From contig CAMDJH010000025.1 of NCBI GenBank assembly GCA_945900455.1, positions 1 to 37,964 of the forward strand: DNA of 37,964 nt, read 5' to 3'. Shown here one piece after another: positions 8,145 to 16,092 of the stretch (the first letter of the stretch is position 1; each line of letters opens with the position of its first letter). A program made the translations under genes and the position numbers. This DNA is from Akkermansia muciniphila. GTDB lineage: Bacteria; Verrucomicrobiota; Verrucomicrobiia; Limisphaerales; UBA9464. The notes below the pieces were generated by a model. That model was not told where the DNA came from and searched no databases. It saw only the letters and a program-made list of their open reading frames with translations.

Positions 8145-9012
8145 AGTCATCCGCATTCTCACCGCGCTCTCGTTGGGGGGGCTGTTGCTTGGCGTGGGCA
8201 TGCGGCTGACTGGCGCACAGGTTCGGGACGCGCTCCGGCGCAGTCATCTTGGCTGGCTGCTGCCGCTCAATTTCGTGGCCGTTCCTCTGCTCACGCTTGG
8301 GGCGATTCGCAGTCTGCACGTGCCGACCGAAATCGCGATCGCCATGGTGCTGTTGGGGGCGGCGCCGTTTGCGCCGGTGGTGCCGGTGTTCGCGCGCATG
8401 GCACGGGCCGACCTGGCACTCGCCGCCGGATTGACCGCGTTGTTTCCGTTTGCGTCGGTAGCCCTGACACCTTTGATTTGCGAATGGAGTCTGAAGGCTG
8501 TGCCGGGTGCCGAGTCGATGCGCTTCAGTTTTCTGATGATCCTCGGAGTGCTGGTGTCCACCATCACCCTGCCGCTCATGATTGGCGTCTGGATGCGGCA
8601 CCGCTGGATGGGTTTGGTCGCCCGGGTATTGCGCCCGGTGGAAATGGTATCGGAGGCCGCCGGAACGGTGTCGCTCGCATTTGTCACGGTGGTGGAGTTC
8701 CAAACCATTTTGCGCACCGGGTGGAAGCCACTACTGGCGATGGTGATGGTGAGCGAGGTCGCGTTGCTACTCGGTTACGCACTCAGCGGGCCGACTCCCG
8801 GTATCCGCCGCGTCACGGCGTTGGGGACCAGCAATCGCAACATCGCGCTGGCGATCCTGGTGGCCGCGGGCAGTTTCCCGGGCACTCCGGTGGTGGGCGC
8901 GGTGGTTGCCAACGGGCTGTTGCTGATCCTGCTGGGCCTCGTGCATGTGGGGCTCTGGCGTTTCTGCTGGCACGATCCGGCCACTCCGTCAGCAAGGGCG
9001 CTGACGCCGTGA
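8125..9012 (+). CDS. bile acid:sodium symporter (BASS/SBF)-family transporter
   Basis: The 295-residue protein is almost entirely hydrophobic, with about nine or ten membrane segments, the size and pattern of the BASS/SBF family. Landmarks include 'LPLNFVAVPLLTLG', 'LLGAAPFAPVVPVFARMARAD' and 'ALGTSNRNIALAILVAAGSFPG'; the last resembles the conserved unwound-helix region that binds Na+. It would sit in the inner membrane and move an organic anion with sodium. The substrate cannot be told from sequence. The start overlaps the truncated DUF2652 frame by 20 nt, so translation may be coupled to that remnant. It ends 9 nt from the convergent aminotransferase gene. Confidence 0.85.
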   Translation: MSLDTNKVIRILTALSLGGLLLGVGMRLTGAQVRDALRRSHLGWLLPLNFVAVPLLTLGAIRSLHVPTEIAIAMVLLGAAPFAPVVPVFARMARADLALAAGLTALFPFASVALTPLICEWSLKAVPGAESMRFSFLMILGVLVSTITLPLMIGVWMRHRWMGLVARVLRPVEMVSEAAGTVSLAFVTVVEFQTILRTGWKPLLAMVMVSEVALLLGYALSGPTPGIRRVTALGTSNRNIALAILVAAGSFPGTPVVGAVVANGLLLILLGLVHVGLWRFCWHDPATPSARALTP

Positions 9013-9021
9013 GGGGACGGA

Positions 9022-10458
9022 TCACCGCGCGCGGTTGGTCAACGCCATCTTGCCGATATCTGCGATCACATCCCAGGCCGGGCCAGGGAACTTGTGCATC
9101 TGCGTCAGAACGTCCTCGAAGGCGGTCAGGAACCATTTTACGTCCTCGTCGCTGATGACGAGCGGCGGCAACAACTTGACCACGTCAATGTGATGGCCGG
9201 CCACCTGAGTAATGATATGGTGCTTGTCGAGCAGCGGGATGATCGCCGCCTGCGGGAACAGGCTCTTGTCCAGCTTGTGAATAATCGCCCAAGCCGTCTT
9301 GAGTCCGAGCGAACGCGGTTCGCCGAACTCAATGCCAACCATCAAGCCGCGCCAGCGGACGGATTTCAGGAACTCGAACTTCGGGATCATGGCCGTCAAT
9401 CCTTCACCGATCTTGTTGCCGCAAACCTCCGCGCGCTTGACCAGACCTTCGCGCTCGATCACATCCAACGCCGCGAGTCCCGCCGCCATCGCGAAACTGC
9501 CCTGGCTGAAGGTGGAGGAATGCACAACCGAGCGCTGCATGCTGGAAAAAACTTTATCGTGAATCCATTTCTTGGCCAACACCGCGCCCACCGGCACGAA
9601 CCCGCCGGAGAGTGATTTTGAAAGCACAACGATGTCCGGATCCATCCCTGGCCCGTCGTGTTCAATGGCGAGAAAACGACCGGTGCGACCCATGCCGGCC
9701 TGGACTTCGTCATCGATGAAGATGGCGCCATGCTTATGGCAAAGCTCGATGGCCGCGGGCAGGTAGCCGGGCAAGGGAAGATTCACGCCCTTGCCCTGCA
9801 CCGGTTCGACGATGAACGCGGCCACGTCACCCTTGCGCAACTCCTTTTCGAGCGCGTCGAGGTCATTGAACGGAATCGCCCGGCACTCCGGCAGGAACGG
9901 AGCGAAGCCGCTCCGGAAGCTGTCGTCGCCATTGACCGAAAGCGCGCCGTAGCTAAGACCGTGGAACGATTTCTGGCAATGGATGATGCCCGGCTTGCCC
10001 GTTGCGCAGCGCGCGTATTTTAGCGCCGCCTCGACGCCTTCCGCACCCGAGTTGGTGAAGAAGACGGTGTCGAGCTGGTTGGGCATGCGCTTTTTCAGCT
10101 CGGCCGCGAGCAATCCGCTCAAGAGCGGCGCCTCCATTTTCACGAGACTGGGATATTGGGCATCGAGAAATTCGTGAAGCACGCGCCGGATTTCCGGATG
10201 GTTGCGCCCGAGATTGAACACGCCATAGCCTGCGAGCAGGTCGAGATACTTCACGCCCTTCACATCCCAGAGGTAGGGCCCCTCAGCGCGGACGTAGCAG
10301 CGGTCGAACCCGATGGTCCGGAGGGTGCGCACGTTGGCGGGATTCACGTGCTCGGCATGCAACAGGTAGTTGCGACCCTCGTGCGCCTTCATCAGAGCAC
10401 GAATATCCAGGCCAGGCCTGGTCTTGGTCTTGGCATCAGTTTCAAGCAACGTGTCCAT
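9022..10458 (-). CDS. class III PLP-dependent aminotransferase
   Basis: A fold-type I, class III aminotransferase (ornithine/diaminobutyrate/GABA-aminotransferase superfamily) of 478 residues from the ATG at 10458. Visible landmarks are 'YLDLLAGYGVFNLGRNHPEI', 'FFTNSGAEGVEAALKYAR' (phosphate contact), 'FHGLSYGALS', 'IFIDDEVQAGMGRTGR' (cofactor-ring Asp) and 'VVLSKSLSGGFVPVGAVL' with the Schiff-base Lys near residue 281. The usual 'DEVQTG' reads 'DEVQAG'. The track's earlier GTG start sits directly against the previous stop and adds a sequence with no family match. The gene is last in the co-directional export operon, 75 nt after the sulfotransferase. The substrate is unknown; acetylornithine or putrescine cannot be assigned without neighbours of those pathways. 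Confidence 0.9.
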   Translation of the reverse strand: MDTLLETDAKTKTRPGLDIRALMKAHEGRNYLLHAEHVNPANVRTLRTIGFDRCYVRAEGPYLWDVKGVKYLDLLAGYGVFNLGRNHPEIRRVLHEFLDAQYPSLVKMEAPLLSGLLAAELKKRMPNQLDTVFFTNSGAEGVEAALKYARCATGKPGIIHCQKSFHGLSYGALSVNGDDSFRSGFAPFLPECRAIPFNDLDALEKELRKGDVAAFIVEPVQGKGVNLPLPGYLPAAIELCHKHGAIFIDDEVQAGMGRTGRFLAIEHDGPGMDPDIVVLSKSLSGGFVPVGAVLAKKWIHDKVFSSMQRSVVHSSTFSQGSFAMAAGLAALDVIEREGLVKRAEVCGNKIGEGLTAMIPKFEFLKSVRWRGLMVGIEFGEPRSLGLKTAWAIIHKLDKSLFPQAAIIPLLDKHHIITQVAGHHIDVVKLLPPLVISDEDVKWFLTAFEDVLTQMHKFPGPAWDVIADIGKMALTNRAR

Positions 10459-10533
10459 GATGGCTCTATTGAAATCGCTCTTCCCGCCGCGGGCAGGTGG
10501 GAATCTAAGCGGGTCCGACGCGATCGCAAGCAC

Positions 10534-11664
10534 CTACCGCTCCAATTTGTAGTGGTCAAGCACATCGCCGAGTTCGGCCTGAATCCATTCCTTGGAGAGA
10601 CCGAATTCCTCGAGGGTGTACTCGTGCTTGCTCTTGAACTCACCCTGACGTTGCGTCGCTTCCTCGAGCCGGGCGCGCATCGCATCGCTCATCGTCCAGC
10701 CGAAGTGAGCGTAAACCTCGGCCACGACCGCCCCGGGGTCGCGCACAAGTTCCCGGTAATCAATGCAATGATAACGTGCCGGATCGATCTTCTTCCGGAA
10801 CTGGAAGAGATGCTTGTACCACTCCACTGCCAATTGACCATAGGCCTTGGAGACCGGGCCGTCCTTCGCAATGTCCGGCGAGTGCGCCTGCCAGACCGGC
10901 ACGAACAAACTGACGTGCGACGCGACCGATTTGTAAGGATGTCGTATGATCGTGATGAAACGCGCATCGGGGAACTCCGCCATCAGAGATTCGACCGTGC
11001 CGGAAGACTGCGTGGCTTTGGAAAGCAGCGTACGCGTCGGACCATTCGCGTAAAGGTGGCGTTGCAGGCAACTGCGGTAATAACTCATGAGCCGATGGCG
11101 TTTTTCCGTCGGCAATGCATCCGGAAATCCCGCCTCCCACAACTCTTGAATGAACGGGAACAGAAGAAAGATAGCTTCGGACGCAAAGGCGTAGAGGAAC
11201 AACGCATCATCCTCTTCAGGCTGGTTGAGCCGCATCTTGTGCATGTCATCCCACCCACCGAACCATTTCTTTTCGCACCAACCGAGCAGGCGTGCCACGG
11301 GCCGCCCCAAGATTCCATCCATCCCGCCGAGCACATCGAAGCACCGCTGGTAGCAGACCGCCGGGAAGATGGTTTGATACATCTTGAGATGCACGAAGCG
11401 ATCGGTGTCGAGGCTGAAGAGATTCTGTACCAGCGTCGTACCACTGCGCGGGGGCGCGATGATGAACACCGGTTGCGTCACACGCTGGCGCCTGAATCCG
11501 GAGAAAAGAATGTGATCCAGCGCCCGTCCCAACACCACGAACGTCAGGAAGAGGAGAAAAAGCCCGCTGAAAAATAACACGTAAGCCCAGCGTCGCACGC
11601 GAAAGGGCTGTCCGAAGAGCGCGAGCCGCAACGCCCGCGCGAACATGCGCCAGTTGAAGAACAT
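10534..11664 (-). CDS. membrane-anchored sulfotransferase-family protein
   Basis: The protein has 376 residues from the ATG at 11664. A hydrophobic N-terminal segment ('AYVLFFSGLFLLFLTFVVLG') precedes the catalytic domain. The PAPS 5'-phosphosulfate loop is 'APPRSGTTLVQNLFSLD' and the 3'-phosphate element is 'IRHPYKSVASHVS'. Both are hallmarks of the Sulfotransfer_1/3 superfamily, which moves a sulfo group from PAPS to a sugar, lipid or tyrosine hydroxyl. The longer track start (11895) runs into the SecA-like gene and is rejected. The ATG follows the stop of a 55-residue ORF by one base (TGA-A-ATG), which implies coupled translation. The acceptor is unknown; the membrane anchor and the export-operon context suggest a lipid, glycan or exported product. 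Confidence 0.85.
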   Translation of the reverse strand: MFFNWRMFARALRLALFGQPFRVRRWAYVLFFSGLFLLFLTFVVLGRALDHILFSGFRRQRVTQPVFIIAPPRSGTTLVQNLFSLDTDRFVHLKMYQTIFPAVCYQRCFDVLGGMDGILGRPVARLLGWCEKKWFGGWDDMHKMRLNQPEEDDALFLYAFASEAIFLLFPFIQELWEAGFPDALPTEKRHRLMSYYRSCLQRHLYANGPTRTLLSKATQSSGTVESLMAEFPDARFITIIRHPYKSVASHVSLFVPVWQAHSPDIAKDGPVSKAYGQLAVEWYKHLFQFRKKIDPARYHCIDYRELVRDPGAVVAEVYAHFGWTMSDAMRARLEEATQRQGEFKSKHEYTLEEFGLSKEWIQAELGDVLDHYKLER

Positions 11665-11665
11665 T

Positions 11666-11833
11666 TCAGACCGCCGCAGAGGCCATCCGCGAACCGCACA
11701 GACCGGCGACCTTTGCCCAGCCACCCAGTTTCTTTCCGAGGGCATCGACCCCGGCATAGGCCGGTACGTCCAACAGGTCGATGTACAGCTCCAATTTCGG
11801 CTCGTAGAGTGCGGAGACGGCGGCGAAGTCCAT
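11666..11833 (-). CDS. unlisted 55-residue small ORF between SecA-like and sulfotransferase genes
   Basis: This ORF is too short for the supplied track. It starts at ATG 11833, 15 nt after the SecA-like stop, and ends with TGA one base before the sulfotransferase ATG. It fills an otherwise unexplained gap in a tight operon. The product begins 'MDFAAVSALYEPKLELYIDL' and continues with 'LGKKLGGWAKVAGLCGSR'. I recognise no family. The 'LGG' followed by a short tail with one Cys faintly recalls double-glycine leader peptides, and a PqqD-like/M50 protein is encoded two genes upstream. That resemblance is weak and could be chance. It might instead be a coupling peptide, or a remnant of a longer gene. 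No strong Shine-Dalgarno sequence is seen. Confidence 0.5.
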   Translation of the reverse strand: MDFAAVSALYEPKLELYIDLLDVPAYAGVDALGKKLGGWAKVAGLCGSRMASAAV

Positions 11834-11848
11834 GCCGGGACGTTGGAC

Positions 11849-13825
11849 CTACTCCGGCACAAACGCCAGCGATTCATCAAGCCAGGTGTCGGCACGGAGG
11901 ACGCTTTGGCGCTGACGGACGGCGAGGCGTTGGGCCTGCGCTTGTGCCCGTCGGATCAAGATTGATCCCCACTGGCGCGGTGATCGCGTAAATGCCGAGC
12001 GCATAGCTGCCGGCAGGAAACGAACCACCAATTCGTCCTCAGCACTGGCAAACTGCTGCGCACTCCCCGGGTCGCCCTGGCGACCCGCCCGGCCGATCAA
12101 TTGGCGGTCGACACGGCCACTCTCATGCCGCTCGGTGGCGATAACGTGGAGTCCACCCCGTTCCGCAACCCCTGCGCCCAACCGAATGTCCGTCCCGCGG
12201 CCTGCCATGTTCGTGGCGATGGTGATCCGGCTAGGTTCTCCTGCCATGGCCACAATCATCGCCTCATCCGCGAGCCGCGTCGCATTTAATACTCTCGCCT
12301 CCAGCCCGCGCTTTTCCAACTGCCCGGCGAGATGTTCGCTGGCGTGAACGCTGCGGGTGCCGGCCAAAATCGGCCGCCCAGACGCGTGGATCTGTACGAT
12401 GCTGTCAACAATCGCCGACCATTTTTCGGACTCGGTGGCGAAGTATTGATCGGGCCAAAGCGCGCGGATGCAAGGGCGATTGAGCAGAATGGGAACCATC
12501 GGAAGCTGATATAATCCCCAGAGTTCCCCTGCGGATTCGCGCGCAGTGCCGGTCATCCCGCTGAGCCGGTGAAAACATCGGAAGAACTTCTGGAAACTCA
12601 TGCGCGCAATCGTTTCCGCGGGATCTGAGAGAGGAACCCGTTCCTTCGCCTCGATCGCCTGATGCAACCCCTGCCGCCAGCTTCTCTGGGGCATCGGGCG
12701 CCCGGTGAATTCGTCGACAATCACGACCTTCTCTCCGTCCACAACATACTGTTTTCCGCGGAGAAAAAACTCCCGCGCAGTCAACGCTTGCCGGATCAAT
12801 TCCTCGCGCCGAGCGGCCCCGCGCCATAACCCGACTTGATCCCGGCAACTTTCCGCCAGGTGAGCCTCGCCATCGCGCGTCAATCGGACCTCGCGATGTC
12901 GCGCGTCGACGGTGTAGTCGGTGCCGGCAACGAGCTCCGCCGCGAGCTTTTCGGCCTGCCGCGCGGATTCACATAACGCCTCGTTCGGGCGTGGCATCGA
13001 AATGATCAACGGCGTGACGGCTTCATCAATCAGGATGCTGTCAGCCTCGTCCACGATGGCCGAATGCAGGCCGCGCAGGACTAATTGTTCCTCGCGCCGA
13101 GCGGACTCACCCGGGCTTCGGAGTGAGTGGATCAACCGTTGATGGCGGTTCACCGTCCCCGCGAGCGCAAGCCGGTCGCGTAGAAAGTCCGCGAGAAGCT
13201 CCTTGCCGGTCGTGTACGTGATGTCCGCCGCATGCCCGCGGCGGCGGTCCGGGGGCCGCATGGCACCCGTGACCGTTCCGACGGACACCGCGGCAAATTC
13301 ATAGAGTGGCGCGAGCCAACGTGCATCGCGCTCGACGAGGTAATCGTTGACCGTGAGAATGTGCAGAGGTCGGCGGGTCCAACCCGAGAGCACCGCCGCC
13401 AGCGCAGCGGTCAGCGTCTTGCCTTCGCCGGTGGCCATCTCCGCGAGGTAGCCACGGTGTAGCGCCAGCACTCCTTGCAGTTGCACCACAAACGGGCGCA
13501 AACCCAGCGTCCGATCGGCGGCCTCCCGCAACGCGGCAAGCGCGGGTAGGAGAACGGATTCCCCCTCGGATCCGCCCCGGCGAAATTGCTCCCGAAACTC
13601 CAGCAATCTGACCCGGAGATCATGGTCACGCAGCTCCCGGAAATCCAGCGCACGATCGTCCGCCTGCCCGGCGAGGTGACGCAAACGAGCCCCGACGGCC
13701 GAGCGGCGGCGCCAGCGTCCGGTCAGCTCGTGGGTGGCAGCATCCAGGCCGCGCGGTAGCGGCTCCGGTTCGCGCCACGTCAGAATGGCCTGAGATCGCG
13801 ACACGGTTCGAAGAGCTCGCCGCAC
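11849..13825 (-). CDS. shortened SecA-like ATPase
   Basis: The 658-residue protein (canonical SecA is about 800-900) carries the whole SecA motor. Seen are 'MATGEGKTLTA' (Walker A, ~130), 'LTVNDYLVERDARWLAPLYE', 'AADITYTTGKELLADFLRD', 'IVDEADSILIDEAVTPLIIS' (DEAD, ~259), 'VIVDEFTGRPMPQRSWRQGL', 'LSGMTGTARE', 'ATNMAGRGTDIRLG' and 'QLIGRAGRQGDPGS' (~575). A preprotein cross-linking domain remnant is visible ('DYTVDARHREVRLT', ~303). After about residue 620 only a stub of the long scaffold helix remains. The helical wing, most of the scaffold and the C-terminal zinc linker are missing. It is therefore probably an accessory, specialised motor rather than the housekeeping SecA. The GTG start at 13825 is the first usable one; an in-frame stop lies upstream. 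It is 52 nt downstream of the M50-HlyD gene. Confidence 0.9.
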   Translation of the reverse strand: MRRALRTVSRSQAILTWREPEPLPRGLDAATHELTGRWRRRSAVGARLRHLAGQADDRALDFRELRDHDLRVRLLEFREQFRRGGSEGESVLLPALAALREAADRTLGLRPFVVQLQGVLALHRGYLAEMATGEGKTLTAALAAVLSGWTRRPLHILTVNDYLVERDARWLAPLYEFAAVSVGTVTGAMRPPDRRRGHAADITYTTGKELLADFLRDRLALAGTVNRHQRLIHSLRSPGESARREEQLVLRGLHSAIVDEADSILIDEAVTPLIISMPRPNEALCESARQAEKLAAELVAGTDYTVDARHREVRLTRDGEAHLAESCRDQVGLWRGAARREELIRQALTAREFFLRGKQYVVDGEKVVIVDEFTGRPMPQRSWRQGLHQAIEAKERVPLSDPAETIARMSFQKFFRCFHRLSGMTGTARESAGELWGLYQLPMVPILLNRPCIRALWPDQYFATESEKWSAIVDSIVQIHASGRPILAGTRSVHASEHLAGQLEKRGLEARVLNATRLADEAMIVAMAGEPSRITIATNMAGRGTDIRLGAGVAERGGLHVIATERHESGRVDRQLIGRAGRQGDPGSAQQFASAEDELVVRFLPAAMRSAFTRSPRQWGSILIRRAQAQAQRLAVRQRQSVLRADTWLDESLAFVPE

Positions 13826-13877
13826 GGGCCAAAGGTCCTCGCCGGCCGCTTCAGGAGGGTGGAAGGGCTAACCATGC

Positions 13878-16076
13878 TTAGAGCTGATATCGTCTCTGGA
13901 GAAATTGGGCGAAAAGACGCACCCATTGCTGCAAGTACGGCTCGGCGGGCAAATCGAACCGGATCCGGCCGGACCGACCATGAACGAGACGGACTCCGGG
14001 ATCGGAGGGCAAGTCCGCGCGCACCTCAAAAAAGGACTCCGCTGAGCGCAAGCCGTGCGGGTCCGATTTCGCCGGGGCCAATTCACCTCCACCTTGCCAT
14101 CCGAGCGCGGCGCTCGGCAATGTGTCACGCTCGGCCGGCACGATGTGAATGGAGCGAACCGGCACGACAACACCCGCCTCTCCGCGGAGGCGAATCCTGG
14201 CGGTGAGATCGGAAACGGCGGCATCCAAAGGCAGCGGAGTGCCGGCGCGGGTCCAATGCGAGTGGAACAAACGGTCCGCATCAGCTTGGGAAACCGTGGC
14301 GGTGAACTCATGGGTTCCCGGGTTGATTACCCAACCGACTGCCGTGCCACGAGCCACCCATCGGCCGGGCAGTTCCGATGAGGCCGGCACGACCCAGACT
14401 CCATCGTGCCGCGCCGTGACAATTTGTGCGCTCTGATCGGAGAGCAGGCGCGCGAGCCGGTTCGTGAGCGCAACCCGGCGAGCTTCGAGTGGACGATAGT
14501 TGGCCGCCTGCTCGCCGAGCGCCTGATGCAACCGGGCGTCCACTTCGGCCAACGCCGCCCGAGCCGAGACGAGTTCCAGGGAAAGTTCACGGTTCGTCAA
14601 GGCGAGCAAAGGTTGACCCGCCCGAACAAGGCCCCCCGGCAGGGTCGAGAGCGCGAGAACTTTTCCCGCCGTCTCGCACACGACCTGCGAGCGCTGACTG
14701 GCTTCAACAATTCCAGGTGCCTGAAAATGATTCGGCGCCGGAATGACGCCCAAAAGCAGGACCAGGGCGGCCACGGCGGTGGCGACGACGGCGATGGCGC
14801 GTCCCCGCACGCGATCCAACCGCGGACTGCTGCCGAGATAAGTAACAAATTTCCCGGTGGGCACGACGATCCACGACACGAAGCAAACCGCCAACATCAC
14901 CACTCCGAGCAGCATGTAACGATCGGCAACCGAAAAAAGGACTCCCGCAAACACGATGACCCGGTACACGCCGCTGACGGCACCGTATCCCGCGAGCCAC
15001 GCCGCCTCGCCGCCGGTCCTAGCCGGACTGGAGCTGTCGCGGACCCCGAGGATATGCTTTTCCGAAAGGTGTCGCAGTTCCTGATTCGCCCGGCCGCCAA
15101 GATTGGGCAACCCGCAGAGGTCACTGAGGATATAATAGCCATCGAAACGCAGCAGCGGATTCAGGTTGAACACCAGCGTGCTGACGCTGGCAATGAACAT
15201 AATGTTGTAGGCCACCGAATGCACCACGCCAGGACCGGAGCGTGCCCAGATGAAAGTCGCCAACGCCGCGACGAACAATTCCACAATCATTCCTCCGGCA
15301 CCCACGAGCACTCGTTGCCAGGCCGATCGAAAACTCCAACTCGACGTCACGTCCACATACGGCACCGGCGTAAAGATCATGAACATCAAACCCAGGGTAT
15401 GGACTTCACCTCCATACTTCCGACACAACCAGCCGTGGCCGAGTTCGTGCAACGTCTTTAACCCCACCATCGCCAGATATAGCCAGGCGAGATTTGCCGG
15501 AGCGAGGATGCCCTGAGACTGATCGCGAACCGCCGACCAGTGATCGACCACCGTCTTTAACGCCAGACCGATCACCGCGAGCCACAGGAGAAAACCGGCG
15601 GGGGAAAAGAGCCAGCCAATCACACCCAGACTCCGCACCAGGAAACGATCCGGATCCCAGAGAGGAATCCGGAAGAACATCACGTTCGTGATGCGCGCGC
15701 GGAACTCCCGTTGCTCCCGTTTCTCGTGCCGCTGAAACAACGCGCTTGTGTCGGTTGCAGATTCGTACTGAAGAAGATTCGCCTGATAAAGCTGGCCGAG
15801 GAGGCGAACTACCGCCTCCTGGCCGGGTGCTTCCGCCGGAAACCGCTCGAGGCACTCGCGCCAAACGGAATCAATCGTGCGATCACGGTGCAATCGGGCA
15901 ACAAACTCGTACGCGACGGGGCGCAACCGGAAGAACTGATTGGTGAACGGATGCTCCAGAACGTACCACCGTTCACCGCGGAACATCTGACGTCGAACCT
16001 GCACCGCGGGATGCAAGGCTAGATGCTGACCGGAGACCCGATGCCACGACTCGGAGAATGTGCTGTTCGCCTCCAT
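13878..16076 (-). CDS. PqqD-like / M50 site-2 protease / HlyD fusion
   Basis: From the ATG at 16076 the protein has 732 residues. Residues ~30-105 resemble a PqqD-like winged helix ('YVLEHPFTNQFFRLRPVAYE', then 'LLGQLYQANLLQYE'), the fold used to bind peptides in many RiPP systems. Next comes an M50 intramembrane metalloprotease core, with the zinc motif 'TLHELGHGWLCRKYGG' (~210), 'FTPVPYVD' and the third-ligand motif 'FNLNPLLRFDGYYILSD' (~306), among about eight hydrophobic segments. The C-terminal ~240 residues form a HlyD/biotinyl-lipoyl-like domain ('VCETAGKVLALSTLPGGLVRAGQPLLAL') with a helical hairpin, presumably periplasmic. All zinc ligands are kept, so it may be an active protease. 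Related proteins are named 'putative peptide zinc metalloprotease protein'. It begins 16 nt after the GAF-HlyD gene; 'cagg' lies just upstream of the ATG. Confidence 0.9.
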   Translation of the reverse strand: MEANSTFSESWHRVSGQHLALHPAVQVRRQMFRGERWYVLEHPFTNQFFRLRPVAYEFVARLHRDRTIDSVWRECLERFPAEAPGQEAVVRLLGQLYQANLLQYESATDTSALFQRHEKREQREFRARITNVMFFRIPLWDPDRFLVRSLGVIGWLFSPAGFLLWLAVIGLALKTVVDHWSAVRDQSQGILAPANLAWLYLAMVGLKTLHELGHGWLCRKYGGEVHTLGLMFMIFTPVPYVDVTSSWSFRSAWQRVLVGAGGMIVELFVAALATFIWARSGPGVVHSVAYNIMFIASVSTLVFNLNPLLRFDGYYILSDLCGLPNLGGRANQELRHLSEKHILGVRDSSSPARTGGEAAWLAGYGAVSGVYRVIVFAGVLFSVADRYMLLGVVMLAVCFVSWIVVPTGKFVTYLGSSPRLDRVRGRAIAVVATAVAALVLLLGVIPAPNHFQAPGIVEASQRSQVVCETAGKVLALSTLPGGLVRAGQPLLALTNRELSLELVSARAALAEVDARLHQALGEQAANYRPLEARRVALTNRLARLLSDQSAQIVTARHDGVWVVPASSELPGRWVARGTAVGWVINPGTHEFTATVSQADADRLFHSHWTRAGTPLPLDAAVSDLTARIRLRGEAGVVVPVRSIHIVPAERDTLPSAALGWQGGGELAPAKSDPHGLRSAESFFEVRADLPSDPGVRLVHGRSGRIRFDLPAEPYLQQWVRLFAQFLQRRYQL

Positions 16077-16092
16077 GGGGACCTGGGACGGC

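Noticed and set aside
10156-11577. 473-aa plus-strand ORF opposite the aminotransferase and sulfotransferase genes
   Set aside because: The minus strand carries both families' catalytic motifs; this ORF spans two genes and has none.
11666-11833. Firm call of a RiPP precursor
   Set aside because: Only an LGG and one Cys support it; there is no cyclase, dehydratase or radical-SAM gene nearby. Kept as a hypothesis only.
13772-13867. 31-residue ORF starting at an ATG just upstream of the SecA-like gene
   Set aside because: It is out of frame with the SecA-like protein and overlaps its start, with no conserved feature and no coupling signal.
14406-15461. 351-aa plus-strand ORF opposite the M50-HlyD gene
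   Set aside because: It is rich in Arg, His and Gln with no fold signature; the minus strand has the zinc protease motifs.
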